Shown here piece after piece: positions 15,700 to 25,785 of a DNA stretch of 64,000 nucleotides. The translations under genes and the position numbers were made by a program. A model generated the notes under the pieces. The model did no database searches. It was not told where the DNA came from and saw nothing but the letters and a program-made list of their open reading frames with translations. Numbering within the stretch: position 1 is the stretch's first letter; each line of letters opens with the position of its first letter. This DNA is from Paenibacillus sp. FSL R5-0912 (GTDB lineage: Bacteria; Bacillota; Bacilli; Paenibacillales; Paenibacillaceae): positions 1,054,001 to 1,118,000 of the forward strand of contig NZ_CP009282.1 of assembly GCF_000758605.1 (NCBI RefSeq), in the 5' to 3' direction.

Positions 15700-17523
15700 A
15701 TGCTTCGTACACACCGTAACCCCAGAACGATCAAGAATAGACTGCAGCGCATTTTTCCTGCATTGCTGCTGATCCTATGCATCGCTGTCCTGCCTTTCGG
15801 AGGCGCAGCGGCCAGCGCTGCTTCTGCCGCGCCGTCCCATATTGATGCTGTACTGCTGATTGATGTCAGCAACTCCATGAACAAGAGTGACAAGAACAAG
15901 ATCGCGAATGAAGCGATGAAGATGTTTATAGATATGCTGTCCACGCAAGGAGACAAGGTAGGGATCGTTGCCTATACCGACAAGGTGCAGCGCGAGAAGG
16001 CCCTGCTTGGCATCACCTCTGCCGGGGACAAACAGGATTTGAAGGATTTCATCGACGGACTGAACCGCGGACCTTACACGGATATAGCGGTCGGAATGGA
16101 AGAAGCTGTGAAGGTGCTGGAGAACGGCAGCGATCCTGGCCATGAGCCGATGATCGTAATGCTGGCCGACGGCAATAATGACTTAGATGAAGCCAGCGGA
16201 GCTACACAGGCCCGGTCGGATCAGGAACTGAAGGCCGCTGTAGAAACTGCGAAGCAGAAGGGGTATCCGGTCTATACGATCGGGCTCAATGCGGATGGTA
16301 AGCTGAACAAGGAGATTCTGTCTAATCTGTCCGATCAGACAGGCGGCAAGGCGTTCACAACAGATTCTGCGGATGATCTGCCGCAGATTCTCAGCGAGAT
16401 TTTTGCCAGCCATCTGAAGCTGAAGGTGGTGCCGGTGCCGTCGATTACGGCGAATGGCGACTATCAGGAAGTGACGGTCAATGTGCCGAACGGCAGTGTA
16501 CTGGAAGCGAATATTTCAATTATGTCCTCGCAGCCTGTAACCGCTAAGCTGAGTGATCCTTCCGGGAAGGAAGTCGCGATTCCTTCGGATGATGTGCTGG
16601 TGTCCAAGTCGTCTACCTACACGCTGATCAAGCTGCTCTCGCCGGAGCAGGGAGACTGGAAGCTCCAGGTCAAGGGTGTGGCGAAGGACAAGATCGATAT
16701 CAATCTGGTATTCAACTATGATCTGGAGCTTAAGATTGATGCGCTGCCTTCCCAGTCCTACCGCAAAGGCGACACCGTCGACATCTCCTCGCATCTGTTC
16801 AGCAACGGTGCTGAGGTTACAGAGAGCAGCTTGTACCAGGAGATGAAGGCAGTGCTGCTGGCTACAGATGTTGATACCGGCACGGTGCAGCAGATTCCGA
16901 TGGACAATTCGGGTGCTGAGTTTAAGGGTGCTTTTGAAATACAAGACAATCATGAATACGACCTGAAGGTCCGGGCTGAAGAGAGCAGCTTCTACCGGGA
17001 GAGCGATGTACTTAAGATCAATGCCAAGACGGGAACGGTGGCTACCAGCCCGCCGGGAGCGGGGACTACTACTGGTGAAGAACCGGTAACGGATCAGAAG
17101 TCCTCGAACACTCTGTACTATATTATTGGCGGGATTGTACTCCTGCTGGCTGCCGCCGCCGCATTCTGGCTGTTGCGCCGCAGATCAAACCGCGGTTTTG
17201 TCGGACAGCTGGTTGTGGAAGTGCTGGACGGCAATACCGGAGAGAAGACCTATCCGCAGTATAAGAAGCTTGCAGGCTTCCGGGGTAAATTCACATTACA
17301 TCAGCTGCTGCAGCTGGCTCCTGAACTGAAGGAGAGCGAGAAGCTGGCCTTCACTCCGGGGAACAATGACCGGCTGATGCTGCGCGGGGGCGAAGGCATC
17401 TCCGTGGAACGGTCAGGGCGTGCCGCTGATACCTCGCGGGGCCTGGAAATGAAGAGCGGTGACCGCGTATCGGTCTCTCTGCAGACAGTAGACAAGACGA
17501 TATTACTCGAATATTTGATATAA
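15700..17523 (+). CDS. exported von Willebrand factor A protein with C-terminal membrane anchor
   Basis: A 607-residue protein: basic N-terminus and signal peptide to about residue 44, then a vWA domain (about 48-235) with an intact MIDAS (Asp55, Ser57, Ser59 in LIDVSNSM; Thr in PYTDIA; Asp in MLADGNND), two Ig-like beta regions (about 240-450), a membrane segment at 471-493 (YYIIGGIVLLLAAAAAFWLL), and a ~110-residue cytoplasmic beta-rich tail. The extracellular vWA would bind a partner through a metal ion and the tail could pass the signal inside. AGAGGAG precedes the ATG. First gene of the plus-strand arm, followed by the tubulin-like gene after 89 bases. Confidence 0.85.
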   Translation: MLRTHRNPRTIKNRLQRIFPALLLILCIAVLPFGGAAASAASAAPSHIDAVLLIDVSNSMNKSDKNKIANEAMKMFIDMLSTQGDKVGIVAYTDKVQREKALLGITSAGDKQDLKDFIDGLNRGPYTDIAVGMEEAVKVLENGSDPGHEPMIVMLADGNNDLDEASGATQARSDQELKAAVETAKQKGYPVYTIGLNADGKLNKEILSNLSDQTGGKAFTTDSADDLPQILSEIFASHLKLKVVPVPSITANGDYQEVTVNVPNGSVLEANISIMSSQPVTAKLSDPSGKEVAIPSDDVLVSKSSTYTLIKLLSPEQGDWKLQVKGVAKDKIDINLVFNYDLELKIDALPSQSYRKGDTVDISSHLFSNGAEVTESSLYQEMKAVLLATDVDTGTVQQIPMDNSGAEFKGAFEIQDNHEYDLKVRAEESSFYRESDVLKINAKTGTVATSPPGAGTTTGEEPVTDQKSSNTLYYIIGGIVLLLAAAAAFWLLRRRSNRGFVGQLVVEVLDGNTGEKTYPQYKKLAGFRGKFTLHQLLQLAPELKESEKLAFTPGNNDRLMLRGGEGISVERSGRAADTSRGLEMKSGDRVSVSLQTVDKTILLEYLI

Positions 17524-17533
17524 CAGCTGACTA

Positions 17534-17590
17534 AGCGTAAGCTTCCGGAGTCAATTTTGAACGAAGCATGTTCAGGAAGAAGCGCTACGC
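17534..17590 (+). other. intercistronic hairpin
   Basis: GCGTA...GCTTC pairs with GAAGC...TACGC across 57 bases between the vWA and tubulin-like genes, just before the AGGAGG of the latter. No clear T-run; it may tune expression between the two genes. Confidence 0.35.
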
Positions 17591-17612
17591 ATAACTTTTA
17601 GGAGGATAACCT

Positions 17613-20600
17613 ATGAAACCGATAGTAAGAGAACATATTCAGCAGCTCGATGTATCGCTTGGCGGAGGAATCGTCAGCGACAAAATAAGAGTGGACACCA
17701 TAGACAACCCGATTCTGATTATCGGACTTGGCGGCACGGGCATCGATGCCCTGCTGCGCTTGAAATACCAGATTAACCGCCGCTTCAAGCTGCCTGAAGA
17801 TCCATTGTCCAAGAAGAAACGGGATAAGCCCGACAATGTGGAATTCCTGGCGTTCGAGACCAATGAACAGGACCGCGGCAAAAAATACAAAGGCATCGGC
17901 CTCGACCCGCAGAATGAATTCGTGCTGCTGGCCAATGCCGAGATCGGCGGACTGCTGCAGAACCGCAGCATTCTTGATTCGTACATTACAGACTGGCTGT
18001 CGCCGGAGCTGAGCATCACGGACGGGATGAACGGAGCCGCCGGGGTGCGTCAGGCCGGACGTCTGCTGCTGTTCACCAAGATCAATCAGGTTGTGGCTGC
18101 GATTGATAAGAAGATCAAGACGCTGTCGGTCGGCACCAGCAAGAAGCTGATGGTTTTCCTGCTTACCGGCTTGTCCGGCGGAACAGGCAGCGGAGCTTTT
18201 CTGGATATTGCCTACATTGTCCGGGGGATTATTGAACGTGACTATGGCGCTGCCGGAATCGACCGCGTGAATACGCTGGGTTACCTGTTCACCCCGGATG
18301 TGAATCTGGCGAACAAGAGCCTTAGCGAGCATACCCGCGAGTATATCCGCAAGAACGGTTATGCTGCGCTCAAAGAGCTGGATTACTGGATGAATGTGGA
18401 CAGCCGGGGCGAACGGTTCCGCCAGCAGTACGGCAATATCCTGAGCGTCAATTCGCCGCTGCCGCCGTTCAATCTGTGTCATCTGATCTCGGCGACGAAT
18501 ACGGAAGGCAAGCTGCTGGAGAATGCCTATGATTACTGCATGAATGTAACGGCGGAGAATATTACCAACTTCATGGCCAGCGAGGAAAAAGCCTCCGGCG
18601 AGGAATTCGCCATCCATGACTATATCAGCAACATCCGCACCAACATTGCGCAGATGAATAAGACGTATCCTGCGAATTATGAATACAACATCATCGGCGC
18701 TTCCTCGGCGGTGCTGCCGATTGAGGAAATGACCACATATCTGGCCTTCCGCCTCTTCGACAAGATGGACAAGATGTTCCATCACGCCCCGGGGCAGGAG
18801 GATGTGGAGAAGATGGCACGCAAGCTCGGCATTGATCTCGATACGATGATCAAGACCTTCGAGTCCCGTGTGCCGGAGCCGCTGCCCGGCTATCAGAACA
18901 GCGAGCGCCTCAGCCATGCGAATGTAGTGAAGAACCAGGTGGTCAGCATGGATACGGAGCTGGAGCAGAACTTCCTCGCCCGTGCGCGGGAAGAATACAT
19001 CAAAGCGAAGAAGCAGCTGCCGGGCGAAATTACCGGACGTTTCGGCGAGGAGCTGGAGCGGATCTTCCTGCATCCGGAGCAGGGGCCGTTCTATGTATCC
19101 CGGCTGCTCTACACGGAGAAGGGCTTCTGTATCCTGAAGCTGATTCAGTCGTATATTGAAGCGCTGCGGGAGAGCCTCTTGCGTCTGCCGCGTGATATCG
19201 AGACGGCGCAGGACAGTGCAGAGGAGAAGCTGGGCGATGCGCGCAGTGCTTTTGTCTCCAAGGAGAAGAAGAAGAACGCCTATATCGAAGCCAAGATCAA
19301 TGAATACTGGCTGCATGCCGATGTGGAGCGCACCGAGCAGATGATCCAGTTCTACGAGGATCTGTACGAGCTTCTGAATGAAGAGAACAGCCGGATCTAT
19401 GGCGTATTCACGGAAATTCTGACAGCGCTCAGCTCAATCTTCGAGAAGAATGGCGACATTCTCATCAATGGCGAAGAGCAGGCTGATCATAAGGGTAACA
19501 AAACCTACTATTGGAATATCGTCAACGTGCCGGATATTTCGGCAACGATCTCTAAGGTGATGGACCAGAAGGACGGCGACGATCTGATCCGTGATTTCAC
19601 GCGCGAAATGCTGAAGCATTCCGGACGCTGGGTCAAAGAGCAGGAGATTGATATCGTCCGTTCGATCTCTGAATTCCTCAGCGACAAGTTCGGTGATCTC
19701 ATTACCCGTTCAATGGAAGATTTCCTGGTGATGAAGTACGGGCGCGAGGAGCCGCTGGATAAGTTCGTGGAGCGGATTATCGCCGGACGTCTGGATGAGG
19801 ATGCGGTGCCGATTTTCCACCTCAGCAACAGCTCCGGCAGTCTGCACTTCCCGTCTTGGGGCTTCGTATCCGTGCCGGTGAAGGCGCCGGGTATTCTGAA
19901 GGGAATCCGCAATTATCAGAACAATGCGCTCGGCAAATCGCAGTTCACGATCAAGGAAAGCCAGGTTAAGAACCGGATTTTCTGGCTCAATACACGTAAC
20001 GGGGTGCCGCTGTTTGTATATACGCCGCTGCGGGTGTTCGAGGAGAACTATGAACGGACCATCCTGGACAAGGAAGGCATCGGCCGCCATCTGGTGATGA
20101 CTGACAAGGATAACTGGACCTACCTGCCTTCCCCGATTCCGGAGAAGTCATGGGGCGATACCTACGTAAATGCGCGGGTCCGTGATTATAATGCCAGAGT
20201 GCGTGCTGACTTCTTACGTGCCCTGGAGGCGGGTGTAATTATCGAGAAAGGCATCGACGAGAATACGAGCAGCCGCTTCTCGGTCAACTTCACGAAGCCG
20301 TTTGATCTGGATAAAATGCTAAGCGGTTATGATCTGCAGCTTGGCTCGTCGCGTCCGAATCTGGGCGAAGTGAGAAAAGCCGCTGAAGAGCTCAAAGCGC
20401 TGTGTGCGGGCGGCCTGGAACGTGAAGGAATTAAGGACATCTTCGGCAGCATCAACCGTGAGCTGGCCCAGGAGAACCTGATCCGCTCACCGCAGCTGAT
20501 TGCCCGTGTCCGCGAAGAGCTGGCGAAATACGACGCATTGTCGGCCAAGGCAGCGGAACTCGAAGTGCTGGTCCATCAGCATCTGGATGAAGACAAGTGG

Positions 20601-21002
20601 ATCGACCAGTTCATCGAGGCACTGTACACCGATACCATCACCAAAAAAGGTGCGCTCTATGTCTATGACCGTGACGAGGACGAAGATGCCTGGGAGCCGT
20701 TCGCGAACCTGATGAAGGAGCGCAGCTATGTGGAGTATGCCGTCTACCGCCATTTCCGTGCACTCGATGAGAAAAGCCGCAGTCTCCTGCTGCGCAAGGC
20801 GGCACGCCGGGCGGGAGAGATGACGGCGGCGGAAGATGTGACTCCGCTGCTGTATAAGCTGGAAGGGATGTATGTATCCTTCCTGGAGGCGCGCGACAGC
20901 CTGGAATATGAGCGGGTAGAGCATGCAAATGGCGATGAAATGTACGGCTTCTATAAGAGCCTGACCGGCAAGCTCGGCAGCATCCGCAGAAAGCTGAAGT
21001 AG
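17613..21002 (+). CDS. tubulin-like (Tubulin_2 type) GTPase domain protein
   Basis: A 1129-residue cytoplasmic protein. Residues 32-43 (NPILIIGLGGTG) are the first Gly-rich nucleotide loop and GLSGGTGSGAF with GGTGSG at 189-194 is the tubulin/FtsZ signature loop; RQAGR at 146-150 and FNLCHLISATNTEG at 287-300 are further conserved blocks. This matches the bacterial tubulin-like family that Pfam calls Tubulin_2, whose members are about this long and have a large helical C-terminal part. GTP binding is expected; polymerisation has not been shown for this group to my knowledge. It is followed after 4 bases by an apparent degenerate paralogue, and sits among vWA and TRAFAC GTPase genes. A strong AGGAGG precedes the ATG. 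Confidence 0.88.
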   Translation: MKPIVREHIQQLDVSLGGGIVSDKIRVDTIDNPILIIGLGGTGIDALLRLKYQINRRFKLPEDPLSKKKRDKPDNVEFLAFETNEQDRGKKYKGIGLDPQNEFVLLANAEIGGLLQNRSILDSYITDWLSPELSITDGMNGAAGVRQAGRLLLFTKINQVVAAIDKKIKTLSVGTSKKLMVFLLTGLSGGTGSGAFLDIAYIVRGIIERDYGAAGIDRVNTLGYLFTPDVNLANKSLSEHTREYIRKNGYAALKELDYWMNVDSRGERFRQQYGNILSVNSPLPPFNLCHLISATNTEGKLLENAYDYCMNVTAENITNFMASEEKASGEEFAIHDYISNIRTNIAQMNKTYPANYEYNIIGASSAVLPIEEMTTYLAFRLFDKMDKMFHHAPGQEDVEKMARKLGIDLDTMIKTFESRVPEPLPGYQNSERLSHANVVKNQVVSMDTELEQNFLARAREEYIKAKKQLPGEITGRFGEELERIFLHPEQGPFYVSRLLYTEKGFCILKLIQSYIEALRESLLRLPRDIETAQDSAEEKLGDARSAFVSKEKKKNAYIEAKINEYWLHADVERTEQMIQFYEDLYELLNEENSRIYGVFTEILTALSSIFEKNGDILINGEEQADHKGNKTYYWNIVNVPDISATISKVMDQKDGDDLIRDFTREMLKHSGRWVKEQEIDIVRSISEFLSDKFGDLITRSMEDFLVMKYGREEPLDKFVERIIAGRLDEDAVPIFHLSNSSGSLHFPSWGFVSVPVKAPGILKGIRNYQNNALGKSQFTIKESQVKNRIFWLNTRNGVPLFVYTPLRVFEENYERTILDKEGIGRHLVMTDKDNWTYLPSPIPEKSWGDTYVNARVRDYNARVRADFLRALEAGVIIEKGIDENTSSRFSVNFTKPFDLDKMLSGYDLQLGSSRPNLGEVRKAAEELKALCAGGLEREGIKDIFGSINRELAQENLIRSPQLIARVREELAKYDALSAKAAELEVLVHQHLDEDKWIDQFIEALYTDTITKKGALYVYDRDEDEDAWEPFANLMKERSYVEYAVYRHFRALDEKSRSLLLRKAARRAGEMTAAEDVTPLLYKLEGMYVSFLEARDSLEYERVEHANGDEMYGFYKSLTGKLGSIRRKLK

Positions 21003-21006
21003 GCCT

Positions 21007-23430
21007 ATGATCAGAGATCAGGCCTTACAATATGCAGAGCAGTACGCTGCGCAGGAGGAAGCGCAGCATAACAAGGGGGATGGGCGCAGCAGCATCCATT
21101 ACCCTGCTCTCTTTCTGTTCCTCGGCGACAAGGTGACCCCGGCCATCGGTCCGGTGCTGGAGCGCTGCGAGCGTAAATGGGACAATGCAGGCGGTGTCAT
21201 GGCGCTGCACGCGGGTTCTCCCAGCGGCAGCGGCAGTACGCAGGAGAAGGATGGAATCAAGGGATGGATCGGCAGCGGTAACAGCAGCGTTCATGAACGC
21301 GTGTTGCACATGGCCCTGCCGAACATGGCGGGCCGTGATCCCCGGACGGTCCGGCGAGAGCTGTACCGTGAATTTCATGAGGACAGCCAGTACCTGGCCG
21401 GGATGAACCGGACGCTGCGCCAGTTAAGCAACAGCATAGCGGACTATGGACGACTGTATTCTTCGTTCGATGTCATCCATCTGTCGGTCGTTACGCGTGT
21501 TGATGACCCGCTGAATGTGCTGCTGCCTGAGGTTGCCCTGCTGGCCCGCGCCATCCTCAGCCAGTCGTTCAAGTCGGTGCAGACCGATCTGTATGCGCTG
21601 ATCAACGAGCGGGAGCAAGGGGATAACTTTGGCTATTCCAGCTCGGTAGGGCTGGCTTTTCTGCGTGAGCTGGACGGGATGCAGGCGGCGGATTATGCCT
21701 TAAGCGCTCCGCTTCTGGTTACGGAGGAAGGGCTGTCGATCCCCGTGAACCATGGCCCTTCCGCATTGTTCGATCTGGTCTATCTGCTCTCCGACAAGAA
21801 CGAGCGCGGACTGATGTCCGTCCACGGGATGGACGACAATTATGAGATTATTGCCCATATCAGCCTGCTGAAGAACCGTGTCCGGCCTGCGGCTGATCAT
21901 GCTTCCGGGCACGGCGGCTACAATAATATGACCTTCAAAAGCGGCATCCGGGGCAGCACGGGCAGACAAGGCTATGCTTCGGCCGGTTTCTCGGCGGTAC
22001 GCAGGCCGAACCGGCAGATTGCGCTGGCGGTGCTCTACCATGCCCTGCATTACCTGGCTGAGAAGCTGCGTGCCGGCAACAGCCGGAGCCTTAAGGAACG
22101 GCAGGCGCTGCTGGGACTCGGAGCGGATTCCCTGCGTTCCCGCGCGGCGGAGCTGCTGCCGGATGAGTCCGGTCTCTCGGAGATGACCGGGCTGATGAGC
22201 CATGGACGCCCGTCCTACTCGGAGCTCAGAGCGCTGTCGCTGCGCGAAGCTGAGGAGCTGCTCTTCGGCGAAGGCGGGCAGGCTTATTTCCGCAGCAACT
22301 TTGCGGAAGTGTCCGCAAGAAGGACTGCGGCCATCGATCCTCCCCGGGAGTGGGCCGGCGTTCTGGCCGCCGAGGAGCAGGCAACTCCGCCGGTGACTTT
22401 CTACCAGCTCGCAGAATGGACAGCTGAGCTGGCAGAGGGCGGAGGGAGTGTGCTCCATGCCCTGCGCCAGCATATGGGCGGACTGCGTTCGGCACTGCTC
22501 TCTGCGCAGGAGGAGCTGGAACGGCTCTATGCGGAGAGTGTAGAACGCCAGCCGTTCCAGCGGGTGCCGCTGCTGGATAAACGGACTGTGCGTAATTTCA
22601 TTCATTATTTATTCGATACCGTATATGGTAAGAAATACGAGATTCTCCGGCTCGAAAGCGAGCTTGCCCTTTGCCTCCGCTATGATGCGGCGCTTGAACA
22701 GCTGCATTCGGACAGCAGAGCCAAGGTCCTGGCGATGAAAGCATTGGAGGAGGAGCTGCAGAGCCTGGCCCTCACCAGTATCGGTCGCAGCAAGGATACC
22801 GTGGATCAGAACATCATGGAGTATTACCGCAGCGTGACAGAAGAGGTCATGAAGGATATCGAGACGCGGCGGGGCGGGAATATCTTCTTCAGTGAACGGT
22901 TTATGGGCAGCCTCTCGGAGCTGCTGCGGCGCGGCGGCGATGCTGTAGCTGAGCGGCTAATTGAGATCTGCCGCCGGGAGCTGCTGACGGCGGGGCTGTT
23001 CACGCTTCCGTTCGAGGAGGAGCTGCTGCGGCGTGCCAATGTCGCGGCAGCCTATGAGAACCGGGACATTGTCTCCAAGGAGGAGCTGTTCAAGCAGCTC
23101 TACCGGGGTCTTGAGGAGGAGGCGGCAATGAATGTCCGCCTGTTTGAATATACACAGGAGCACCGGCATGAGGAGAAATACTTTTTCGGCGACAGTGCTT
23201 CCGAATTCCTGCGCTATGCCTTCGGTGCGGACGAGACGACCCGCATCTACCGGCTGGGCTTCGTGCATGAGCAGCGCAGGAGCGGGGTGGAGAAGCTGAA
23301 TCTGATGGGCGGCTTCCACCTGGAGGATCTGCTCTATTACCGCAACGGCAAGGTATATTATGAGACCTATGCGGGCAGCGGCTATGCGCTGCATGGTCTT
23401 GCTGAGGAGCAATTGCCGGAAATGAGATGA
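21007..23430 (+). CDS. probable degenerate tubulin-like partner protein
   Basis: An 807-residue protein with no obvious catalytic motif. Its N-terminal ~300 residues follow the order of blocks in the upstream tubulin-like protein: FDLVYLLSDKNERG (255-268) matches FNLCHLISATNTEG, and TRVDDPLNVLLPEVALLARAIL (163-184) falls where the partner has the GGTGSG loop and its helix. The Gly-rich loop is gone, so nucleotide binding there is unlikely. The C-terminal ~450 residues are charged and helical. Spacing of 4 bases from the upstream stop implies co-translation and a stable pair, perhaps as catalytic and non-catalytic subunits of one filament or complex (inference). The homology is my reading by eye. 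Confidence 0.72.
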   Translation: MIRDQALQYAEQYAAQEEAQHNKGDGRSSIHYPALFLFLGDKVTPAIGPVLERCERKWDNAGGVMALHAGSPSGSGSTQEKDGIKGWIGSGNSSVHERVLHMALPNMAGRDPRTVRRELYREFHEDSQYLAGMNRTLRQLSNSIADYGRLYSSFDVIHLSVVTRVDDPLNVLLPEVALLARAILSQSFKSVQTDLYALINEREQGDNFGYSSSVGLAFLRELDGMQAADYALSAPLLVTEEGLSIPVNHGPSALFDLVYLLSDKNERGLMSVHGMDDNYEIIAHISLLKNRVRPAADHASGHGGYNNMTFKSGIRGSTGRQGYASAGFSAVRRPNRQIALAVLYHALHYLAEKLRAGNSRSLKERQALLGLGADSLRSRAAELLPDESGLSEMTGLMSHGRPSYSELRALSLREAEELLFGEGGQAYFRSNFAEVSARRTAAIDPPREWAGVLAAEEQATPPVTFYQLAEWTAELAEGGGSVLHALRQHMGGLRSALLSAQEELERLYAESVERQPFQRVPLLDKRTVRNFIHYLFDTVYGKKYEILRLESELALCLRYDAALEQLHSDSRAKVLAMKALEEELQSLALTSIGRSKDTVDQNIMEYYRSVTEEVMKDIETRRGGNIFFSERFMGSLSELLRRGGDAVAERLIEICRRELLTAGLFTLPFEEELLRRANVAAAYENRDIVSKEELFKQLYRGLEEEAAMNVRLFEYTQEHRHEEKYFFGDSASEFLRYAFGADETTRIYRLGFVHEQRRSGVEKLNLMGGFHLEDLLYYRNGKVYYETYAGSGYALHGLAEEQLPEMR

Positions 23431-23486
23431 GGTTCGTACATTGGAAATGCGGCGGAACAGGGCGGCAGCAGCTTCGCTGCAGCTAA

Positions 23487-23673
23487 TCTGCTGCAAAAGT
23501 ACAATAGATTGGTCCTGATTTGTCCTGAAAAAAGGTTCTATTGTATTTTGTGCAACAGAGTTGGGCCAACTTAGTGAATTAGGATAATCCTCATACATTC
23601 TGCTGCATGAAGTGCAATAGAATGAAATTTCAGCCCCTTTTTATGGCAATCTGTTGTACAGAATGCATCAGAA
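23487..23673. repeat. four-site intergenic repeat module A (core TTGTATTTTGTGCAA-like)
   Basis: The 344-base gap holds four related ~24-bp quasi-palindromic sites at 23487-23508, 23536-23559, 23599-23622 and 23650-23673. In one orientation each reads close to CTATTGTATTTTGTGCAACA, with first, third and fourth on the minus strand. Start-to-start distances are 49, 63 and 51. A short shared run like ATTTCAGCC follows some sites. The same module recurs at 25786, 30855 and 34076. Confidence 0.8.
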
Positions 23674-23774
23674 TAGAATTTACAGCCTATTCACCCTGCA
23701 GTTGAAACTCCAGCACCAAAGCGCCGGCTTCAAGCGCATTATTATTAAGTTTTTCCCGGAAAGGATGAATATTA

Positions 23775-25046
23775 ATGCAGCGTAAAATCAATCTGCTTCT
23801 GCTCCTCTTCAGTCTGCTGGGCGGTGGCGTGGCCTTTGTGCTTGGCGAGCTGCTCCTGGACCGCAGGCCATATGACCTGCCGCCGATTGTTCTGGTGGGG
23901 ATCTATTTTGCCATTGCCGCGCTCTGTGTCCTGGTGGGCAGTGTGGTTGCAGAGACGATCTCGCCCAAGCTGAATGGCCAGTCCTGGAAGCTCCGTTATC
24001 TCGGTACGTCATGGAAAATGCTTCCACTGGCTGTGGTGCTGCTGTTTGGCATAGGTACGCTGACCGAGTTCGTGTATGAACTGAACTTTGGCGGCATCAA
24101 GCCAGTCAAGAATGTCGTCATGGTCATCGATGATTCCGGCAGCATGCTGGAGAGTGATCCTAACAACAGCCGTTACGAAGCAGCCAGAGCACTGGTGCAG
24201 CAGTTGGATGAAGATAACAAGGTGGCTGTGGTTACCTTCAGCCATGAGGCTTCCGTAGTCCAGCCGCTGATCTCGCTCTCCAAAGCGGAGAACCGGGAGA
24301 AGGTGTCGGAAGTTATCAGCAGCCTGCAGACTACCGAAGGCGGAACGAATATCAGCGGTGCCCTTACAGAAGCGATGAATGTGATTAATGAAGACGGGGC
24401 GGACCGCGGAGCGATGGTCATTCTGTTATCCGACGGCTTCAGCCAGTTTGATACGTCAACGGAGCTGAATGCATTTGTGGATCGCGGCATTGCGGTCAAT
24501 ACCATCGGGCTTGCCCTGGAGGATCCGTCCGGCTCCAATCTGCTGCAGGATATCGCCAGTGTGACTGGCGGCCAGTATTATGATGTTACAGATGCGAACC
24601 GGCTTGGCGAGGTATTCCAGCAGATCTATGACCGTCTGGGCGACCGGACCCTGCTCACCGAGCGTAGCGATAGGGCAGCAGATAGTCCTTATTATGCTGT
24701 AGTGAGGATTCTTGCGTTGATCCTGATTGGTACCGCACTGGGCCTCGGTCTTGGCATTATATTCGATAACCGCCATCTGGCCCGCAGCTTCAGCTTCGGA
24801 GGCGCATTATCCGGGCTCGCTGCCGGACTGATTCTCGAATTCGGTCTTAACGGGGATACGGTTACAGACCCGATGATCCGCCTGCTGGCACTGCTGGTGC
24901 TCGTTGCTATTCTTACATTGTTTACGTATGTAGTACCTGTAGGGGAAGGACGCCTGTCCCGCAAAGGGAGAGCCGCCGGAGCTGCGGTCACACCTGCGGA
25001 CGGCTTCCCTCCGCCGCGCCGGAATCGCGGCAGTAAGGGGTTCTGA
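23775..25046 (+). CDS. multi-span membrane vWA protein
   Basis: A 423-residue membrane protein. Three N-terminal segments (about 5-25, 37-58 and 81-101) are followed by a vWA domain with an intact MIDAS (Asp119, Ser121, Ser123 in VIDDSGSM; Thr in EGGTNIS; Asp in LLSDGF), then three more segments (about 309-330, 338-357 and 367-388) and a basic Pro-rich tail. With three segments before it, the vWA domain is probably extracytoplasmic. It differs from the first vWA protein of the locus by having no signal peptide and no Ig-like region. The repeat module A lies just upstream and may carry its promoter. A gap of 34 bases leads to the next gene. Confidence 0.85.
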   Translation: MQRKINLLLLLFSLLGGGVAFVLGELLLDRRPYDLPPIVLVGIYFAIAALCVLVGSVVAETISPKLNGQSWKLRYLGTSWKMLPLAVVLLFGIGTLTEFVYELNFGGIKPVKNVVMVIDDSGSMLESDPNNSRYEAARALVQQLDEDNKVAVVTFSHEASVVQPLISLSKAENREKVSEVISSLQTTEGGTNISGALTEAMNVINEDGADRGAMVILLSDGFSQFDTSTELNAFVDRGIAVNTIGLALEDPSGSNLLQDIASVTGGQYYDVTDANRLGEVFQQIYDRLGDRTLLTERSDRAADSPYYAVVRILALILIGTALGLGLGIIFDNRHLARSFSFGGALSGLAAGLILEFGLNGDTVTDPMIRLLALLVLVAILTLFTYVVPVGEGRLSRKGRAAGAAVTPADGFPPPRRNRGSKGF

Positions 25047-25080
25047 GTTTGATTTTCACCTAATGAAAGGAGCATGTTGC

Positions 25081-25716
25081 ATGAGGTACGCCGAGGTTCA
25101 TTCTGCAGCACCGGCTATTACAGAAGTCGTATCCAGAGTGGAAGACCGCTTCTGCACGCTGCGGTGGCGCTGGCCGGATGGCGTGCAGGCAGTATGTATT
25201 CATAAAGCCTCTGCGGAGGCGCCGGAGAATGAGGAACATCCGCCTTCCGGCATGAAGCTCTACACACGTGAAGAGTACAAAGCGAATAACGGCTACCGTG
25301 ACCGGCTGGATGAGATCGGGCTGGTGGCGTATACCATCTATGCCCGGCTGGCCGGGAACGGGGAGACGCTGCTGGTGCGTCAGCGGGATGGTGCCAACAA
25401 GACACTGGTCAGCGCAGGCAAAGCGAGAATCTATTATTCCGTCCAGCACAAAAAAGGCCTGTTCAGCAAGCTGAAAACCGTGCAAATGACGATCACCGCT
25501 GAAGTGCCTGTACCAAAGGAAGTACTCTGCTACGTGAAGAAGCGGGACGGCCATCCGGCCTCCAGGGAGGACGGGGCGCTTTTCCCGTTCGTGCAGGATT
25601 TCGCCCCCGGACGAAATCAGCTTCCCCCGATTGAGGTCAGCAAAGACGACTTCATCCGTATCTTTTTCACGGACGGCCGCAAGTACGGTTTATATTACGA
25701 GCTGGTGCCGGAGTAA
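25081..25716 (+). CDS. beta-rich protein of the vWA/GTPase locus
   Basis: A 211-residue soluble protein with alternating short strands (CTLRWRWPDGVQAVCIHKA; GLVAYTIYARLAGNGETLLV; YYSVQHKKGLFSKLKTVQMTITAEV), suggestive of two fibronectin- or Ig-like sandwiches. No signal peptide, so it should be cytoplasmic. ATG at 25081 has AAAGGAG 8 nt upstream and is preferred over 25063. Co-transcribed with the membrane vWA gene. I cannot name the family; an adaptor role between vWA protein and GTPase is a guess. Confidence 0.68.
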   Translation: MRYAEVHSAAPAITEVVSRVEDRFCTLRWRWPDGVQAVCIHKASAEAPENEEHPPSGMKLYTREEYKANNGYRDRLDEIGLVAYTIYARLAGNGETLLVRQRDGANKTLVSAGKARIYYSVQHKKGLFSKLKTVQMTITAEVPVPKEVLCYVKKRDGHPASREDGALFPFVQDFAPGRNQLPPIEVSKDDFIRIFFTDGRKYGLYYELVPE

Positions 25717-25785
25717 CCGGGCCGGCAAGGTGTAAGAAATAACAGTTGGAGCACGGAGCTCAGCCTGATACGTCCAGATATGGAA

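Noticed and set aside
17598..19316. 572-aa open frame on the minus strand opposite the tubulin-like gene
   Set aside because: Low-complexity His/Gln/Leu/Arg-rich translation typical of antisense frames in GC-rich coding DNA; the plus strand has clear tubulin motifs.
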